64,000 nt of DNA from the NCBI GenBank assembly GCA_030684695.1, contig JAUXXX010000035.1, forward strand, positions 1 through 64,000, given 5' to 3'. A program made the translations under genes and the position numbers. How positions within the stretch are numbered: the stretch's first letter is position 1; the number at the start of each line of letters is the position of its first letter. Shown here piece by piece: positions 34,697-43,837 of this stretch. Source of the DNA: a bacterium (GTDB taxonomy: Bacteria; Bacillota_I; Bacilli_A; Izemoplasmatales; Hujiaoplasmataceae). The notes beneath the pieces were generated by a model that did no database searches, was not told the origin of the DNA, and saw only the letters and a program-made list of their open reading frames with translations.

Positions 34697-37600
34697 GTGA
34701 AAAAGAATGTTCTATTCATCGGGTTGTTCCTATTTGTATTCACAAGTTGTCAAAAGACAACGACCACTTCTATTCCAAGCACGACTACAACAGTTCCTGT
34801 GGTAACAACCACAACAGTTCCTGTGGTAACAACCACAACAGAACCTGAGGTAACAACATCAGTTCCCGTAGTTACAACTACTACAGCTACACCAGCAATC
34901 GATGTTAGCTATTTGAGTTATACAACGGTTTCAGGAACCATTCGAATTCTAGGATTCATTACCGGTCAATCACGAGAACATCTCATCATTCCTGAAACGA
35001 TTAATCAAATGCCGGTGACGGAAATCGCTAACCAAGCGTTTCAAGGTAACCTTATAATCAAAACCGTTGTCTTACCAAGTTCACTAACACATATCGGAAA
35101 TGAAGCCTTTGCTTTAGCCGAAAATTTAGTTTCGGTTCGGATTGATGGTATTTCTGCCATACGCTATGTCGGCAATCAAGCGTTTAGTGAATGTAAAAAA
35201 CTCACATCAGCACAACTTGTTACTTCACCGGAATTAATAAAATTTTCTCCACAATCACAAGTAATCAGTTTGGCCGATGAAGAAGAAACAGTTATCTTTG
35301 GTGAACTGGTATTTTATAAGTGTAACAGTTTAGTCATATTCGTGGTTCCTGAAGGCACGAAGCGGATTCCTCAAGGCATGTTTACTGACTGTGAAAGCCT
35401 CCAGGTTATCGTGATACCGGACTCTGTTGTGGCGATTGAAGATTTCGCATTTGCTGGTTGCCAAGGGTTATTGGAAATTCAGCTATCATCCGCTTTGATG
35501 AGCATTGGAGCTCATGCATTTAGTGGATGTACCTCCTTAGCGACCATTTCATTTCCAAGTAGCCTTGTATCCATTGGCGATATGGCTTTTCATCAATGCT
35601 ACCGGCTAAAAGTAGTTGTCATTCCAATCAACGTTATATCCATGGGTATGGATGTTTTTGTGCCCAATTTTGAGATCACTCATCCGTTACGAGTTTACAT
35701 TGAGGCATCAAGTCTCCCAAGTGGCTGGAGCGAATTTTTCGCTCCGAGTTATGTGGGAGTGTTTTACGGTTTAGGAACCATTGAAATCATCGATGATTTT
35801 ATGCTCCTACCCGATGAGAATGGGTGGAGTGTTCTTGGGTTTGTAGGAGATAGCATGGACCAACTGAACATTCCCGAGATGATTCAAGGGAAACCAGTAA
35901 TAAGCATTCATTCGCACGCATTTTCATTTCAAACACAAATCAAGATTTTTCACATTCCGAGGACCGTTCAAACCATTGGTGATTCAGCTTTTTATGATTC
36001 GGGCATCGAGGTAATACTTTTTGAGGAACAGTCGCAATTACGGCATTTAGGGGCTCATGTGTTTGAAGCATCGTCTTTCTTTCAAACCCCTTTATTACCA
36101 GAAAGCATCCTTACGATTGGGGGCTATGCATTTTACCAATGTGATGGCATGACTGGGGAGTTCAAATTTCCTTCTCAGGTCCAAACCCTCGAGTCTTATA
36201 CATTAGCATACGTGAGCCAGTTACAGTCCATTGTTTTACCAAAATCTTTAAAACGCATTGAAACTCATTCGATAATTGGTGTTATCGAATTACAATGGAT
36301 TATTATTCCTCGTTTAGTTGAAGAGATTCAAATGCAAGGAATTGCGGATTGTCCCAAAGCCATCATTTTGGTTGAAAACAATGCGATTGGTACCAACTGG
36401 AACCCAGATTGGAATCCACATAACCGACCAGTATACTTCAATGCACAATCTTTAGTCATAGAATCCGGATTCTTATTCCAAGTGAACCAGAGTCAAGCTA
36501 CTCTAATCAAGTATCTTGGCGAATGGGATCATAGTATAGTCGATATTCCACAAATGGTTAAAGGAAAAGTTGTTTCTGTGATTGGCGCAAGCGCATTTGA
36601 GTTTCAAACCAATATTACTAAAATCACGTTGCCATCATCTGTACAAACCATTGAAGCTTATGCATTTGCAGGATGTAGTCAATTAGAGACATTTGAGATT
36701 GCTCCAAACTCGATTCTTCTGGAAATTCAAGAAGGAGCATTCAAGAATACAACTTCTTTACAAGCTTTTTATCTACCTGACTTTGTTCAAATCATTGGTG
36801 ATTATGCCTTTGATGGCGCGTCCGAATTAACCACTTTCTCCATCTCTTCATCGAGCGATCTTCAATCTATTGGGCGAGAAGCATTCAGTAAAACACGTAA
36901 GCTAGCACAGATTTTTATTCCCAACTCGGTTCAAACCATTGGATATTATGCTTTTTCTAGGATGCTTTTTGAAGAGGGGAACGATTTCCACGTTAGTTTA
37001 ACCATTTACGTTGAAGCGACCAATCAGCCACAAACTTGGCACGATGAATGGGTCGAGTATGAGTCAAAGCCGATAGCAATTATATGGGATGCCAACCAAA
37101 TCCTTTATGAAGGAGACTACATCTATCAAATTGATTCTTCCGGATATGTTAGGTTACTTCGATACATTGGAGATTCTTCGATAACAAGCATTGTCATTCC
37201 TACTCATATTCAAAACCGACTCGTATTGCACATAGGCAACCGCACTTTTTCTGGTATGAAACATTTGACTTCGGTTACGATACCTGAATCCATCCAAACC
37301 ATTGGGGAAGGAGCCTTTCTTCGTTGTCAAAATCTGTCTGTTTTTATATTACCTAATCATCTTCAATGGATTGGAAAAGACGCTTTCGAAACGGAGAGAA
37401 ATTTGATCACGTTTGTTCGCTCACAAGGGACAGTCGAGCAAGCCTCTGATTTCACTCCTGGATGGCTTGGATCTTATGGAGTTGCGACATATCGTTATCA
37501 TATTTTACAAGATGGAAAGAGATTACCGAATATATGGCTTGAGGCTGTGGATGTTTCAGAACAAGGATTAACCATTCACCCAACCCTTCAAGACCCCGAT

Positions 37601-37807
37601 CAAATTGGAACTTTCAAGTTCATGGAGTTACTTTATCAAAATCAAGTCATCTATTCTTCCAATCTATGGGGAGAATGGGAAGTTGACCAACTAGTCCCTT
37701 CTACTATGTATTTGGTTCGCGTTCAAATCGAATTTACCATTGCAAATCAAGTGATGATGCGAGACTTTTATTATGCTGTTACGACAGGCTCAATAGAAAC
37801 ACCATAG
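34697..37807 (+). CDS. BspA-type leucine-rich-repeat surface lipoprotein
   Basis: A 1036-residue lipoprotein. The signal peptide ends in the lipobox FTSC (Cys17). Residues 18-65 are a Thr/Val/Pro linker. Several blocks of LRR_5/BspA repeats follow, recognisable by cycles such as IGNEAFALAENLVSVRI, IGAHAFSGCTSLATISFPSS and IGEGAFLRCQNLSVFILP, separated by non-repeat spacers that include PSGWSEFFAP-like and NWNPDW-like segments. The C-terminal 100 residues are a fibronectin-like beta region. BspA-like proteins bind host or surface ligands in other species; here an adhesin or extracellular scaffold role is inferred. GTG 34697 behind GGGGGTG is preferred to GTG 34688. Confidence 0.93.
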   Translation: MKKNVLFIGLFLFVFTSCQKTTTTSIPSTTTTVPVVTTTTVPVVTTTTEPEVTTSVPVVTTTTATPAIDVSYLSYTTVSGTIRILGFITGQSREHLIIPETINQMPVTEIANQAFQGNLIIKTVVLPSSLTHIGNEAFALAENLVSVRIDGISAIRYVGNQAFSECKKLTSAQLVTSPELIKFSPQSQVISLADEEETVIFGELVFYKCNSLVIFVVPEGTKRIPQGMFTDCESLQVIVIPDSVVAIEDFAFAGCQGLLEIQLSSALMSIGAHAFSGCTSLATISFPSSLVSIGDMAFHQCYRLKVVVIPINVISMGMDVFVPNFEITHPLRVYIEASSLPSGWSEFFAPSYVGVFYGLGTIEIIDDFMLLPDENGWSVLGFVGDSMDQLNIPEMIQGKPVISIHSHAFSFQTQIKIFHIPRTVQTIGDSAFYDSGIEVILFEEQSQLRHLGAHVFEASSFFQTPLLPESILTIGGYAFYQCDGMTGEFKFPSQVQTLESYTLAYVSQLQSIVLPKSLKRIETHSIIGVIELQWIIIPRLVEEIQMQGIADCPKAIILVENNAIGTNWNPDWNPHNRPVYFNAQSLVIESGFLFQVNQSQATLIKYLGEWDHSIVDIPQMVKGKVVSVIGASAFEFQTNITKITLPSSVQTIEAYAFAGCSQLETFEIAPNSILLEIQEGAFKNTTSLQAFYLPDFVQIIGDYAFDGASELTTFSISSSSDLQSIGREAFSKTRKLAQIFIPNSVQTIGYYAFSRMLFEEGNDFHVSLTIYVEATNQPQTWHDEWVEYESKPIAIIWDANQILYEGDYIYQIDSSGYVRLLRYIGDSSITSIVIPTHIQNRLVLHIGNRTFSGMKHLTSVTIPESIQTIGEGAFLRCQNLSVFILPNHLQWIGKDAFETERNLITFVRSQGTVEQASDFTPGWLGSYGVATYRYHILQDGKRLPNIWLEAVDVSEQGLTIHPTLQDPDQIGTFKFMELLYQNQVIYSSNLWGEWEVDQLVPSTMYLVRVQIEFTIANQVMMRDFYYAVTTGSIETP
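34787..34858 (+). repeat. three tandem 24-nt units in the lipoprotein linker
   Basis: Units of ACAACAGTTCCTGTGGTAAC plus AACC; the first two are identical and the third diverged. They encode TTVPVVTT-type octapeptides, so slippage could change linker length in steps of eight residues. Confidence 0.9.
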
Positions 37808-37844
37808 ATTTTGTCAGAATCGAATGAGGAGGCTATTAAGAAAT

Positions 37845-37990
37845 TAGACTGTATAGGGAAAATACAATAGTCAATATAGAAATTCACTTTTGTAAAGCTA
37901 TTTTATAGGGGTATACAAACTGTACTATAACTCTTTACCTTGGACATCTAGCTAGAATAGGTCTGATACAATAATCAGGCCTATTTTTTG
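37845..37990 (+). repeat. modular intergenic repeat with terminator
   Basis: IS3-end-like GACTGTATAGGGAAAATACA, TATAGGGGTATACAAACTGT in place of the iterons, then GGTCTGAT/ATCAGGCC (37960-37981) and a T-rich tail. It terminates the LRR lipoprotein transcript. Confidence 0.8.
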
Positions 37991-38080
37991 TGCAAATATT
38001 CGACCTATCCTTTTCGTGATGATTTTTTGAACCGAGATTGGAGTCTTATTCTATCTGAAACTAAAAATGAAGCAGCAATA

Positions 38081-38118
38081 AAAAAGATGGGCTTCTCCAT
38101 GTGGAGACCCATCTTTTT
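38081..38118. terminator. bidirectional terminator before the small lipoprotein stop
   Basis: AAAAAGATGGG/CCCATCTTTTT with inner TCTCCA/TGGAGA. It serves the minus-strand pair 38131-38873. Confidence 0.88.
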
Positions 38119-38130
38119 GATGATCAATGC

Positions 38131-38304
38131 TTATTCAAATGCTTCTTTGATGGCATTCGAAATGGAATCAAGTAATGCATTTTGATTTAACGGGATTGAC
38201 TCTGAAGAAGGCGTCGTGGTGTCTTTATTGAGGGGGTTATTTGTACAGCCAACCAAGACGAGCAAAGATAACAGAATCAAACCAAACAATAGAATCTTTT
38301 TCAT
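38131..38304 (-). CDS. 57-residue lipoprotein
   Basis: Start MKKILLFGLILL, hydrophobic core, lipobox VGC (Cys20), then a 37-residue Thr/Ser/Asn-rich tail ending AIKEAFE. It begins 2 nt after the stop of the upstream exported-protein gene, with AGGAAGTGGGG as ribosome binding site, and it is closed by a strong terminator. It is a real but very short lipoprotein gene. The mature peptide is about 38 residues; function unknown. Confidence 0.78.
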   Translation of the reverse strand: MKKILLFGLILLSLLVLVGCTNNPLNKDTTTPSSESIPLNQNALLDSISNAIKEAFE

Positions 38305-38306
38305 CG

Positions 38307-38873
38307 TTATTCCCCACTTCCTGTATACGCTGAAATCAGAATTGATAAATCCGTTTCAATCATAAAACTACTAGGTAATGCCTCAAACACTCCACCCTTG
38401 TTATCAACGAATCTCCAGGTTCCTAAAGCAATATTTTCGATTACAATAAGTTCTTGAGAAACAATCGACAAGTCCTTATGTACTCCAACTAACGGATCGA
38501 TCAGAATATGCGAGGCAAAACCCCAAGAACGAGACACATCAGGATAGAAAGAATAGTTATTCACTAAGAAACGGACCAAATCCGTTCCATCGGATTTAGA
38601 AACAATTATGATATTCGCTGAACCAGAAGAAGGAACCCCATTGGCAACGAACGATAATGTTCCCACATAAATCGTTAAAACATCATCTACCTCAACCGAA
38701 CCATATAGTAACGACTCTGAATCTAAAGCACTTAAGACTTGAACTTCAAACTTGAATGCTTCCACAATGGTAATTGAATCAAACGGATAGTATAAATCTT
38801 CCGCCGCTAGATGGAGAGTACGCAGCTGCCAACCAAATAGCAACAATGCAACCAAAATAAGAACTTTTTTCAT
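38307..38873 (-). CDS. exported protein of unknown function
   Basis: A 188-residue protein with an N-terminal signal peptide (MKKVLILVALLLFGWQ) and a likely Ala-x-Ala-like cleavage around HLAAED; there is no lipobox. The mature part is beta-rich with no cysteines. TTG 38879 precedes it, but GGAGG spacing favours ATG 38873. It forms a two-gene unit with the 57-residue lipoprotein, between its own promoter and a terminator. No family recognised. Confidence 0.78.
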   Translation of the reverse strand: MKKVLILVALLLFGWQLRTLHLAAEDLYYPFDSITIVEAFKFEVQVLSALDSESLLYGSVEVDDVLTIYVGTLSFVANGVPSSGSANIIIVSKSDGTDLVRFLVNNYSFYPDVSRSWGFASHILIDPLVGVHKDLSIVSQELIVIENIALGTWRFVDNKGGVFEALPSSFMIETDLSILISAYTGSGE

Positions 38874-38898
38874 ATTCAAAAACCTCCCTTATATCTTT

Positions 38899-38927
38899 AT
38901 CATAGAACAATCAACTAGGACTGTCAA
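38899..38927 (-). promoter_or_regulatory. promoter of the exported-protein/lipoprotein unit
   Basis: On the minus strand: TTGACA, 17 nt, TATGAT. Confidence 0.85.
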
Positions 38928-39128
38928 TCACTCATACTCCTTCTTTTTAAAAAGAGTTCGTTATTAAACTAAATTTGAAACAAATAGTCCCAAAATTTCA
39001 ATCACACATCCAAAAGATATATGAAACTGCGATTAGAATAAATGAAGAACCATCATTACGCAAGTCAATAATGCGGAGTGTGCATATTGGTTTTTAATGG
39101 GCATTACCACAAACCTAATATGATTATT

Positions 39129-39161
39129 GGATCTGGGATTCGTTATCCCAGATCCATTTTT
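39129..39161 (+). terminator. strong hairpin terminator or attenuator upstream of pepF
   Basis: GGATCTGGGAT/ATCCCAGATCC, eleven perfect pairs, loop TCGTT, then ATTTTT. No gene upstream on this strand needs it, so it may be an attenuator of an unseen leader. Confidence 0.75.
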
Positions 39162-39193
39162 AACAATCAAAACAATATCTTGAGTAATACCTA

Positions 39194-39202
39194 TGTTATA
39201 AT
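39194..39202 (+). promoter_or_regulatory. extended -10 promoter for pepF
   Basis: TGTTATAAT, 20 nt before the TTG start; no matching -35. Confidence 0.6.
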
Positions 39203-39222
39203 CTTTTATAGAGGTGATTAAA

Positions 39223-41013
39223 TTGAAGAAGCAATTACCAAAACGTCATGAACTCGATGTGAAATACACATGGGATATGACCAACCTATTCAAGAAAGAA
39301 GAATTATATATAGAAGCATTTGATGTAGTGGAACATGATGTGGATCTATTTTGTGCGAAGTATGAGAACAAACTACATTCCAAAGAATTAATCAATGAAG
39401 CTCTTACTGCGTTTCAAGATATTCAAGCAAGATTGACAAAAATTGGAGCATACAGTTCCTTACAAGCGAGTTCTGATTCCATTTCTGAAGAAAACCAAAT
39501 GCGTCAAGGGAAAGCGATGATTCGTTTCCAAAGTATTTCTAAAAAGGTAGCATTCTTAACAAACGAGTTAAAACAAGTAGATAATGAAGTGTTATTAGCA
39601 GCGGCGGAACTAAGCGATGATAATCGATACTATTTGAAAGATTTAATTGAAGACAAAAATCACACATTGATCCCAGAAGTCGAAAAAACATTGGTTGCTT
39701 TATCGCCGGTGTTAAACGCATCTTATGTCAATTACAATCGTTTTAAACTAGCCGATATGAAATTTAATGATTTTCTTGTGGATGGTATCACATATCCCAA
39801 CTCATTTACCTTGTTTGAAAATGAATATGAACACGATGTAAATACACTCGTTAGAAGAAATGCTTATGAAACGTTTTATCAAAAACTTTCCGAATACCAA
39901 CATGGGTTTGCAAGTAACTATCAAGCTCATGTTCAAAAAGAAAAAATCATGTCTGAACTACGAGGATATCCAAGCGTATTCGATTATTTACTCCATGATC
40001 AAAAAGTATCCAAAGATTTCATGGACCGTCAGATTGATTTGATTATGGAAAAACTTGCGCCGGCAATGAGAAAATATGCACTTCTATTAAAGAAAGTCCA
40101 TGGACTCGATAAACTGACCTACGCAGACTTAAAAATCCCTGTGGATCCGACGTTTGAACCCAAAGTATCGATAGAAGAATCCAAGCGTTTATTGATCGAA
40201 GGATTGTCTGTTTTGGGTAGTGAGTATAATCAAATTGTATCGCGTGCTTTTGAAGAAAGATGGATCGATTTTCCTCAAAGTCTTGGGAAGTCTACGGGAG
40301 GTTTTTGTTCTTCTCCATATGGATCAACTTCTTATATTTTGATTAATTGGAATGGTCAGATGGATGAAGTAATGGTATTAGCACACGAGATTGGTCACGC
40401 AGGACATTTCCAATATGCCAATGCGAATCAAAGTATTTTGAACACAAGACCATCCATGTATTTTATTGAAGCACCATCCACAACCAATGAGTTGTTAATG
40501 GCGAATCATTTAATCAAGAATGCGAAATCAAAAAGAGAAAAAACATGGTTACAATCTGTCATGATTTCCAGGACATATTATCATAACTTTGTGACTCATT
40601 TGCTTGAAGCCGCGTTCCAAAGAGAAGTGTATAATAAAGTGGATAGTTTGCAACCCCTATCCGCTCATATTCTCAAAAATATCAAACTAGATGTGTTAAA
40701 GAAGTTTTGGGGAGATGCAGTGGAAATCCCAGAATGGGCAGGTTTAACCTGGATGAGACAACCCCATTATTTTATGGGTTTATATCCGTATACATATTCC
40801 GCCGGACTTACTCTAGGCACTAAAGTGTCCAGACTAATCGAAAACAAGGAGATTTTGCCTCAAGATTGGATTAATGTATTAAAAGCAGGTGGTACAAAAA
40901 CACCACTTGAATTAGCAAAAATGGTTGGCGTGGATTTGACCACAGACACCACGCTTTGCGAAGTGATTGAAGAAATATCAGCCATCATTGAAGATATTAT
41001 TGCAAACCAGTAA
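39223..41013 (+). CDS. pepF: oligoendopeptidase F
   Basis: M3-family zinc metallopeptidase (596 residues) that cleaves oligopeptides in the cytoplasm. The zinc site HEIGH is at residues 388-392, with the distal Glu in IEAPSTTNELL. The N-terminal segment RHELDVKYTWDM is typical. The ribosome binding site GAGGTGAT (39211-39218) overlaps an in-frame GTG at 39214, so TTG 39223 is the better start. Monocistronic, with its own terminator. Confidence 0.95.
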   Translation: MKKQLPKRHELDVKYTWDMTNLFKKEELYIEAFDVVEHDVDLFCAKYENKLHSKELINEALTAFQDIQARLTKIGAYSSLQASSDSISEENQMRQGKAMIRFQSISKKVAFLTNELKQVDNEVLLAAAELSDDNRYYLKDLIEDKNHTLIPEVEKTLVALSPVLNASYVNYNRFKLADMKFNDFLVDGITYPNSFTLFENEYEHDVNTLVRRNAYETFYQKLSEYQHGFASNYQAHVQKEKIMSELRGYPSVFDYLLHDQKVSKDFMDRQIDLIMEKLAPAMRKYALLLKKVHGLDKLTYADLKIPVDPTFEPKVSIEESKRLLIEGLSVLGSEYNQIVSRAFEERWIDFPQSLGKSTGGFCSSPYGSTSYILINWNGQMDEVMVLAHEIGHAGHFQYANANQSILNTRPSMYFIEAPSTTNELLMANHLIKNAKSKREKTWLQSVMISRTYYHNFVTHLLEAAFQREVYNKVDSLQPLSAHILKNIKLDVLKKFWGDAVEIPEWAGLTWMRQPHYFMGLYPYTYSAGLTLGTKVSRLIENKEILPQDWINVLKAGGTKTPLELAKMVGVDLTTDTTLCEVIEEISAIIEDIIANQ

Positions 41014-41044
41014 GCATCCAAACATATATAATGAAAGACGATTT

Positions 41045-41069
41045 AGACTAGGGAATCCCTAGTCTTTTT
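41045..41069 (+). terminator. pepF terminator
   Basis: AGACTAGGGA/TCCCTAGTCT followed by T run. Confidence 0.9.
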
Positions 41070-41485
41070 CTTATCATTAGTTTCAACCCCCCTTTTATGG
41101 GGTCGCTACTTTATCACACATAGCGATTCATAAAGGGCTATTAGGCGAATGTAATTTTAAAGTGTAGTGATTTTGCAGGGATTGATTGGATGTATAAATT
41201 AATGTTTATTCAAAAGAACAATAAGGAAGCTTAGTTGAACAAGTGATTCATAAGTCATCAATTTAGTGATAGTTATTGTTTTAATCGAGGAGAGATTACT
41301 TCCGAGTAACAACAATTCAGATTTCTTTGAATGGTGTTATAGACTCAAAATGAAGTAATTAACATCAAGAAATTATTCTAGTTTTCTCCACGATCGAAGT
41401 GATGGTTTATGAATGTACAATAAAATTCATCCAACCCTTGGTTTTCAAAAGAGGTATGATAGTATATAGATGGGGTGATCAATGT
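41070..41485. other. intergenic region
   Basis: No gene or clear repeat seen. GTATGATAGTATATA at 41454-41468 may contain the -10 for the GNAT gene. Confidence 0.5.
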
Positions 41486-41899
41486 ATGGATATTGTCCAA
41501 TATGTTTCTCAATATGAACCACTACTTCACAATTTGATCGTTGCTCAAGGGGAGGATTGGTTTGATTATACCTTGGGAGAAAATCGACAAAAATATGCAA
41601 ATGCCTTGGAGAAATCAATCGTCTATCTAGTCATCCAGGATGGGGAATGTGTTGGATATGTACGCTGTGTGAATGATTTTGGCTATGGCATTTACATCTA
41701 TGATTTATTGGTTCATTCAAAAGTGCGAGGGAACCACCTTGGGAAAGCATTGATGGATAGAGTCAAACAAGATTATCCCAATGACATAGTCTATGTTATG
41801 TCTGATGTGGATGGGTATTATCAAAAATTAGGATACTCTTTAGAAGGGTCCATCTTTGTTGTAACTACAGATATAAGAGAACAAAGCGAACAAAAGTAG
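41486..41899 (+). CDS. GNAT-family acetyltransferase
   Basis: A 137-residue N-acetyltransferase. The acetyl-CoA-binding motif A is LLVHSKVRGNHLGKALMDRV, preceded by the beta strand YGIYIYD; the C-terminal VDGYYQKLGY is motif B. The substrate is not deducible. The open frame reaches back to 41399, but GGGGTGAT at 41472-41479 and the domain length favour ATG 41486. Confidence 0.85.
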   Translation: MDIVQYVSQYEPLLHNLIVAQGEDWFDYTLGENRQKYANALEKSIVYLVIQDGECVGYVRCVNDFGYGIYIYDLLVHSKVRGNHLGKALMDRVKQDYPNDIVYVMSDVDGYYQKLGYSLEGSIFVVTTDIREQSEQK

Positions 41900-41943
41900 A
41901 ATGTTATAGTACAATAAGTGTTATCTAATTATTTGAGGTTACT

Positions 41944-43167
41944 ATGAAAAAATCGATTATTTTTGCCATCTTGTTTTATTTTATTCAAGGAGTTGTTCAT
42001 AATCTAGGTCATCCTGTGACACCATCTTTTGTGAGGGGACAAGGAATTCCTGACTACATGTTTGGTGTCTTTTTTGCTGCAATGAGCTTGGGAATGATGT
42101 TTGGAGCGCCGCTATGGGGAATATTAAGTGATCGTGGGAAAAAGAAAACATATATTGTGATTGGGTTATTGCTATATAGCATTGGTCAGTTTGGATTTGG
42201 GTTCATGAATAATTCCATACTGATGGTAATGTCTCGTTTTATCAGTGGATTTGGTGTATCGAGTGCCGTAACCTTGCTGACAAGCTATGTCATTGAAGAG
42301 TCAGATTTGACAACACGTGCAAAGAATCTGGCATATACTGCAGCTTCTGTTGGTTTGGGGGCGTCTGCTGGTTATTGGATTGGAGGATTTATCGCCACCA
42401 ATCCAATGATTTCTTCACTCTTAGCGACATCTAATTTATCGATGGTATTTTTGTATCAATCGGTATTAAACATTGGATATATTTTGGTAATCATGTGGTT
42501 GTTTCAAGATAAACCCTTTATTCATTCGCAAACAAAGAAACAAACGTCTATTTGGCAAGGCTTGAAAGAAATTACCAAAATTGACGTAAGTTTGTTGTTT
42601 TTCTTTGGGGCGCTGGTCTTAATGACCATCGGTGGTATTAATTTAAGTAAGTACATCGATGTTTATTTTGATGAACTTGGGTATAATCCACAAGAACTAG
42701 GTACATTTGTGATGGCTTCGGGAATCGTTTCCTTGTTGGCAAGTGTCTTGATCGTACCATTTGTCTCACGATTTAAACGTCAACTTGGAGTCCTTGCGCT
42801 CTTGCATATATGTAGTGCTATTATCGTGTTTTATGTGTTCCGTGAAACAGCGTTTCTGCTGGTAATTTATACAGTATACATGATTTACATTGTGTTAAGA
42901 ACGATTCACCACCCACTAGAACAAAATTATATTGCCTATAATGTAAAAGATGGCAAGTATGGAGCGATTATGGGAGTAAGGCAATCATTTGTATCCATTG
43001 GAATGGTTGTGGGGCCTTTGTTAGGTGGATTTTTGTATGAAAGAAGTCCTTTGTTGTTATTTGATATGAGTGCATATGCCTTTTTAATAGGAGTGGTTTT
43101 TCTTGTTTGCACTGCAATACTGAAGAAAAAATCAATAAATGGAGGAAGCAACTATGAAAACAACTAG
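41944..43167 (+). CDS. MFS transporter (DHA1-like)
   Basis: A 407-residue, 12-TM major facilitator. The loop 2-3 motif A appears as GILSDRGKKK, and the TM5 region (SAVTLLTSYVIEESDLTTRA) resembles drug/H+ antiporters. Efflux of a small compound is likely; the substrate is unknown. Its 3' end overlaps the next gene by 14 nt. Confidence 0.88.
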   Translation: MKKSIIFAILFYFIQGVVHNLGHPVTPSFVRGQGIPDYMFGVFFAAMSLGMMFGAPLWGILSDRGKKKTYIVIGLLLYSIGQFGFGFMNNSILMVMSRFISGFGVSSAVTLLTSYVIEESDLTTRAKNLAYTAASVGLGASAGYWIGGFIATNPMISSLLATSNLSMVFLYQSVLNIGYILVIMWLFQDKPFIHSQTKKQTSIWQGLKEITKIDVSLLFFFGALVLMTIGGINLSKYIDVYFDELGYNPQELGTFVMASGIVSLLASVLIVPFVSRFKRQLGVLALLHICSAIIVFYVFRETAFLLVIYTVYMIYIVLRTIHHPLEQNYIAYNVKDGKYGAIMGVRQSFVSIGMVVGPLLGGFLYERSPLLLFDMSAYAFLIGVVFLVCTAILKKKSINGGSNYENN

Positions 43168-43549
43168 TCCTGGCTTTCAAACGATTGAAGAGTACATTGA
43201 ACTATTTGATGGATTGACAAAGGAGCGTTTGCTTCTGTTACAATCGCTTATCAAACTTCACGCACCTCTTGCTAAAGAAATGATAAATTACCAGATTCCA
43301 ACATTTGAATATTATGGGAATTTGGTCCATTTTGCGGCATTTTCCAAGCACATTGGGTTTTATCCTGGAAGCAGTGGAGTAGAAGCATTTGAAGCATCTT
43401 TACAACCATATAAACACGCAAAAGGATCCATTCAATTTCTCCTTAGCCAAGAAATGCCTTGGGATTTAATTGCAAGAATTGTTCTTTTCCGTGTTCAAGA
43501 AAATGAACAACGGATGGAAATGAAACGTGATCATTCCACAACTAAGTAA
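43154..43549 (+). CDS. DUF1801 (YdhG-like) protein
   Basis: A 131-residue soluble protein of the DUF1801/YdhG family, a CyaY-like alpha/beta fold. The core reads APLAKEMINYQIPTFEYYGN, then FAAFSKHIGFYPGSSGVEAF. The function is unknown; family members are often suggested to bind small ligands or metals. GGAGGA at 43141-43146 fixes ATG 43154, inside the end of the MFS gene, so the two are probably co-translated. Confidence 0.87.
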   Translation: MKTTSPGFQTIEEYIELFDGLTKERLLLLQSLIKLHAPLAKEMINYQIPTFEYYGNLVHFAAFSKHIGFYPGSSGVEAFEASLQPYKHAKGSIQFLLSQEMPWDLIARIVLFRVQENEQRMEMKRDHSTTK

Positions 43550-43776
43550 CACAGAGTCACTTCATATGCCTAGATATTTTCGCATGTATTTTGGGTTATT
43601 CTTTTTAGTGAATAAAGAAAATCACATCATGCTTTTGTCATCGTAGACTCTAAAATATGATTGATGGGAGGACATAAATTAATAATGATTAATGTAGGAA
43701 AATAATCTCTAATGTTTTCTTGATGTTTACAATTCAAAAAAAGTGACTAGAATTGAAAATTAATAGTGTTAATCGT

Positions 43777-43805
43777 TTGTCATCTTGAGAAATGATTGTT
43801 ATAAT
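43777..43805 (+). promoter_or_regulatory. promoter of the amino-acid permease gene
   Basis: TTGTCA, 17 nt, TATAAT preceded by TGT (extended -10). Confidence 0.85.
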
Positions 43806-43837
43806 TCGAAGTAGAAAAAAAGAAATAGGTGGATAAA

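Larger units (their letters stand above)
38928..39222. other. divergent intergenic region before pepF
   Basis: No gene. Terminator-like hairpin at 39129 and extended -10 at 39194. Confidence 0.6.

Noticed and set aside
34787..34858. Tandem 24-nt units as CRISPR-like or intergenic repeats.
   Set aside because: They are contiguous, in frame and encode the Thr/Val/Pro linker of the LRR lipoprotein.
37988..38185. Plus-strand 65-codon frame over the terminator and small lipoprotein.
   Set aside because: It runs antisense through the lipoprotein gene and a terminator, and has no ribosome binding site.
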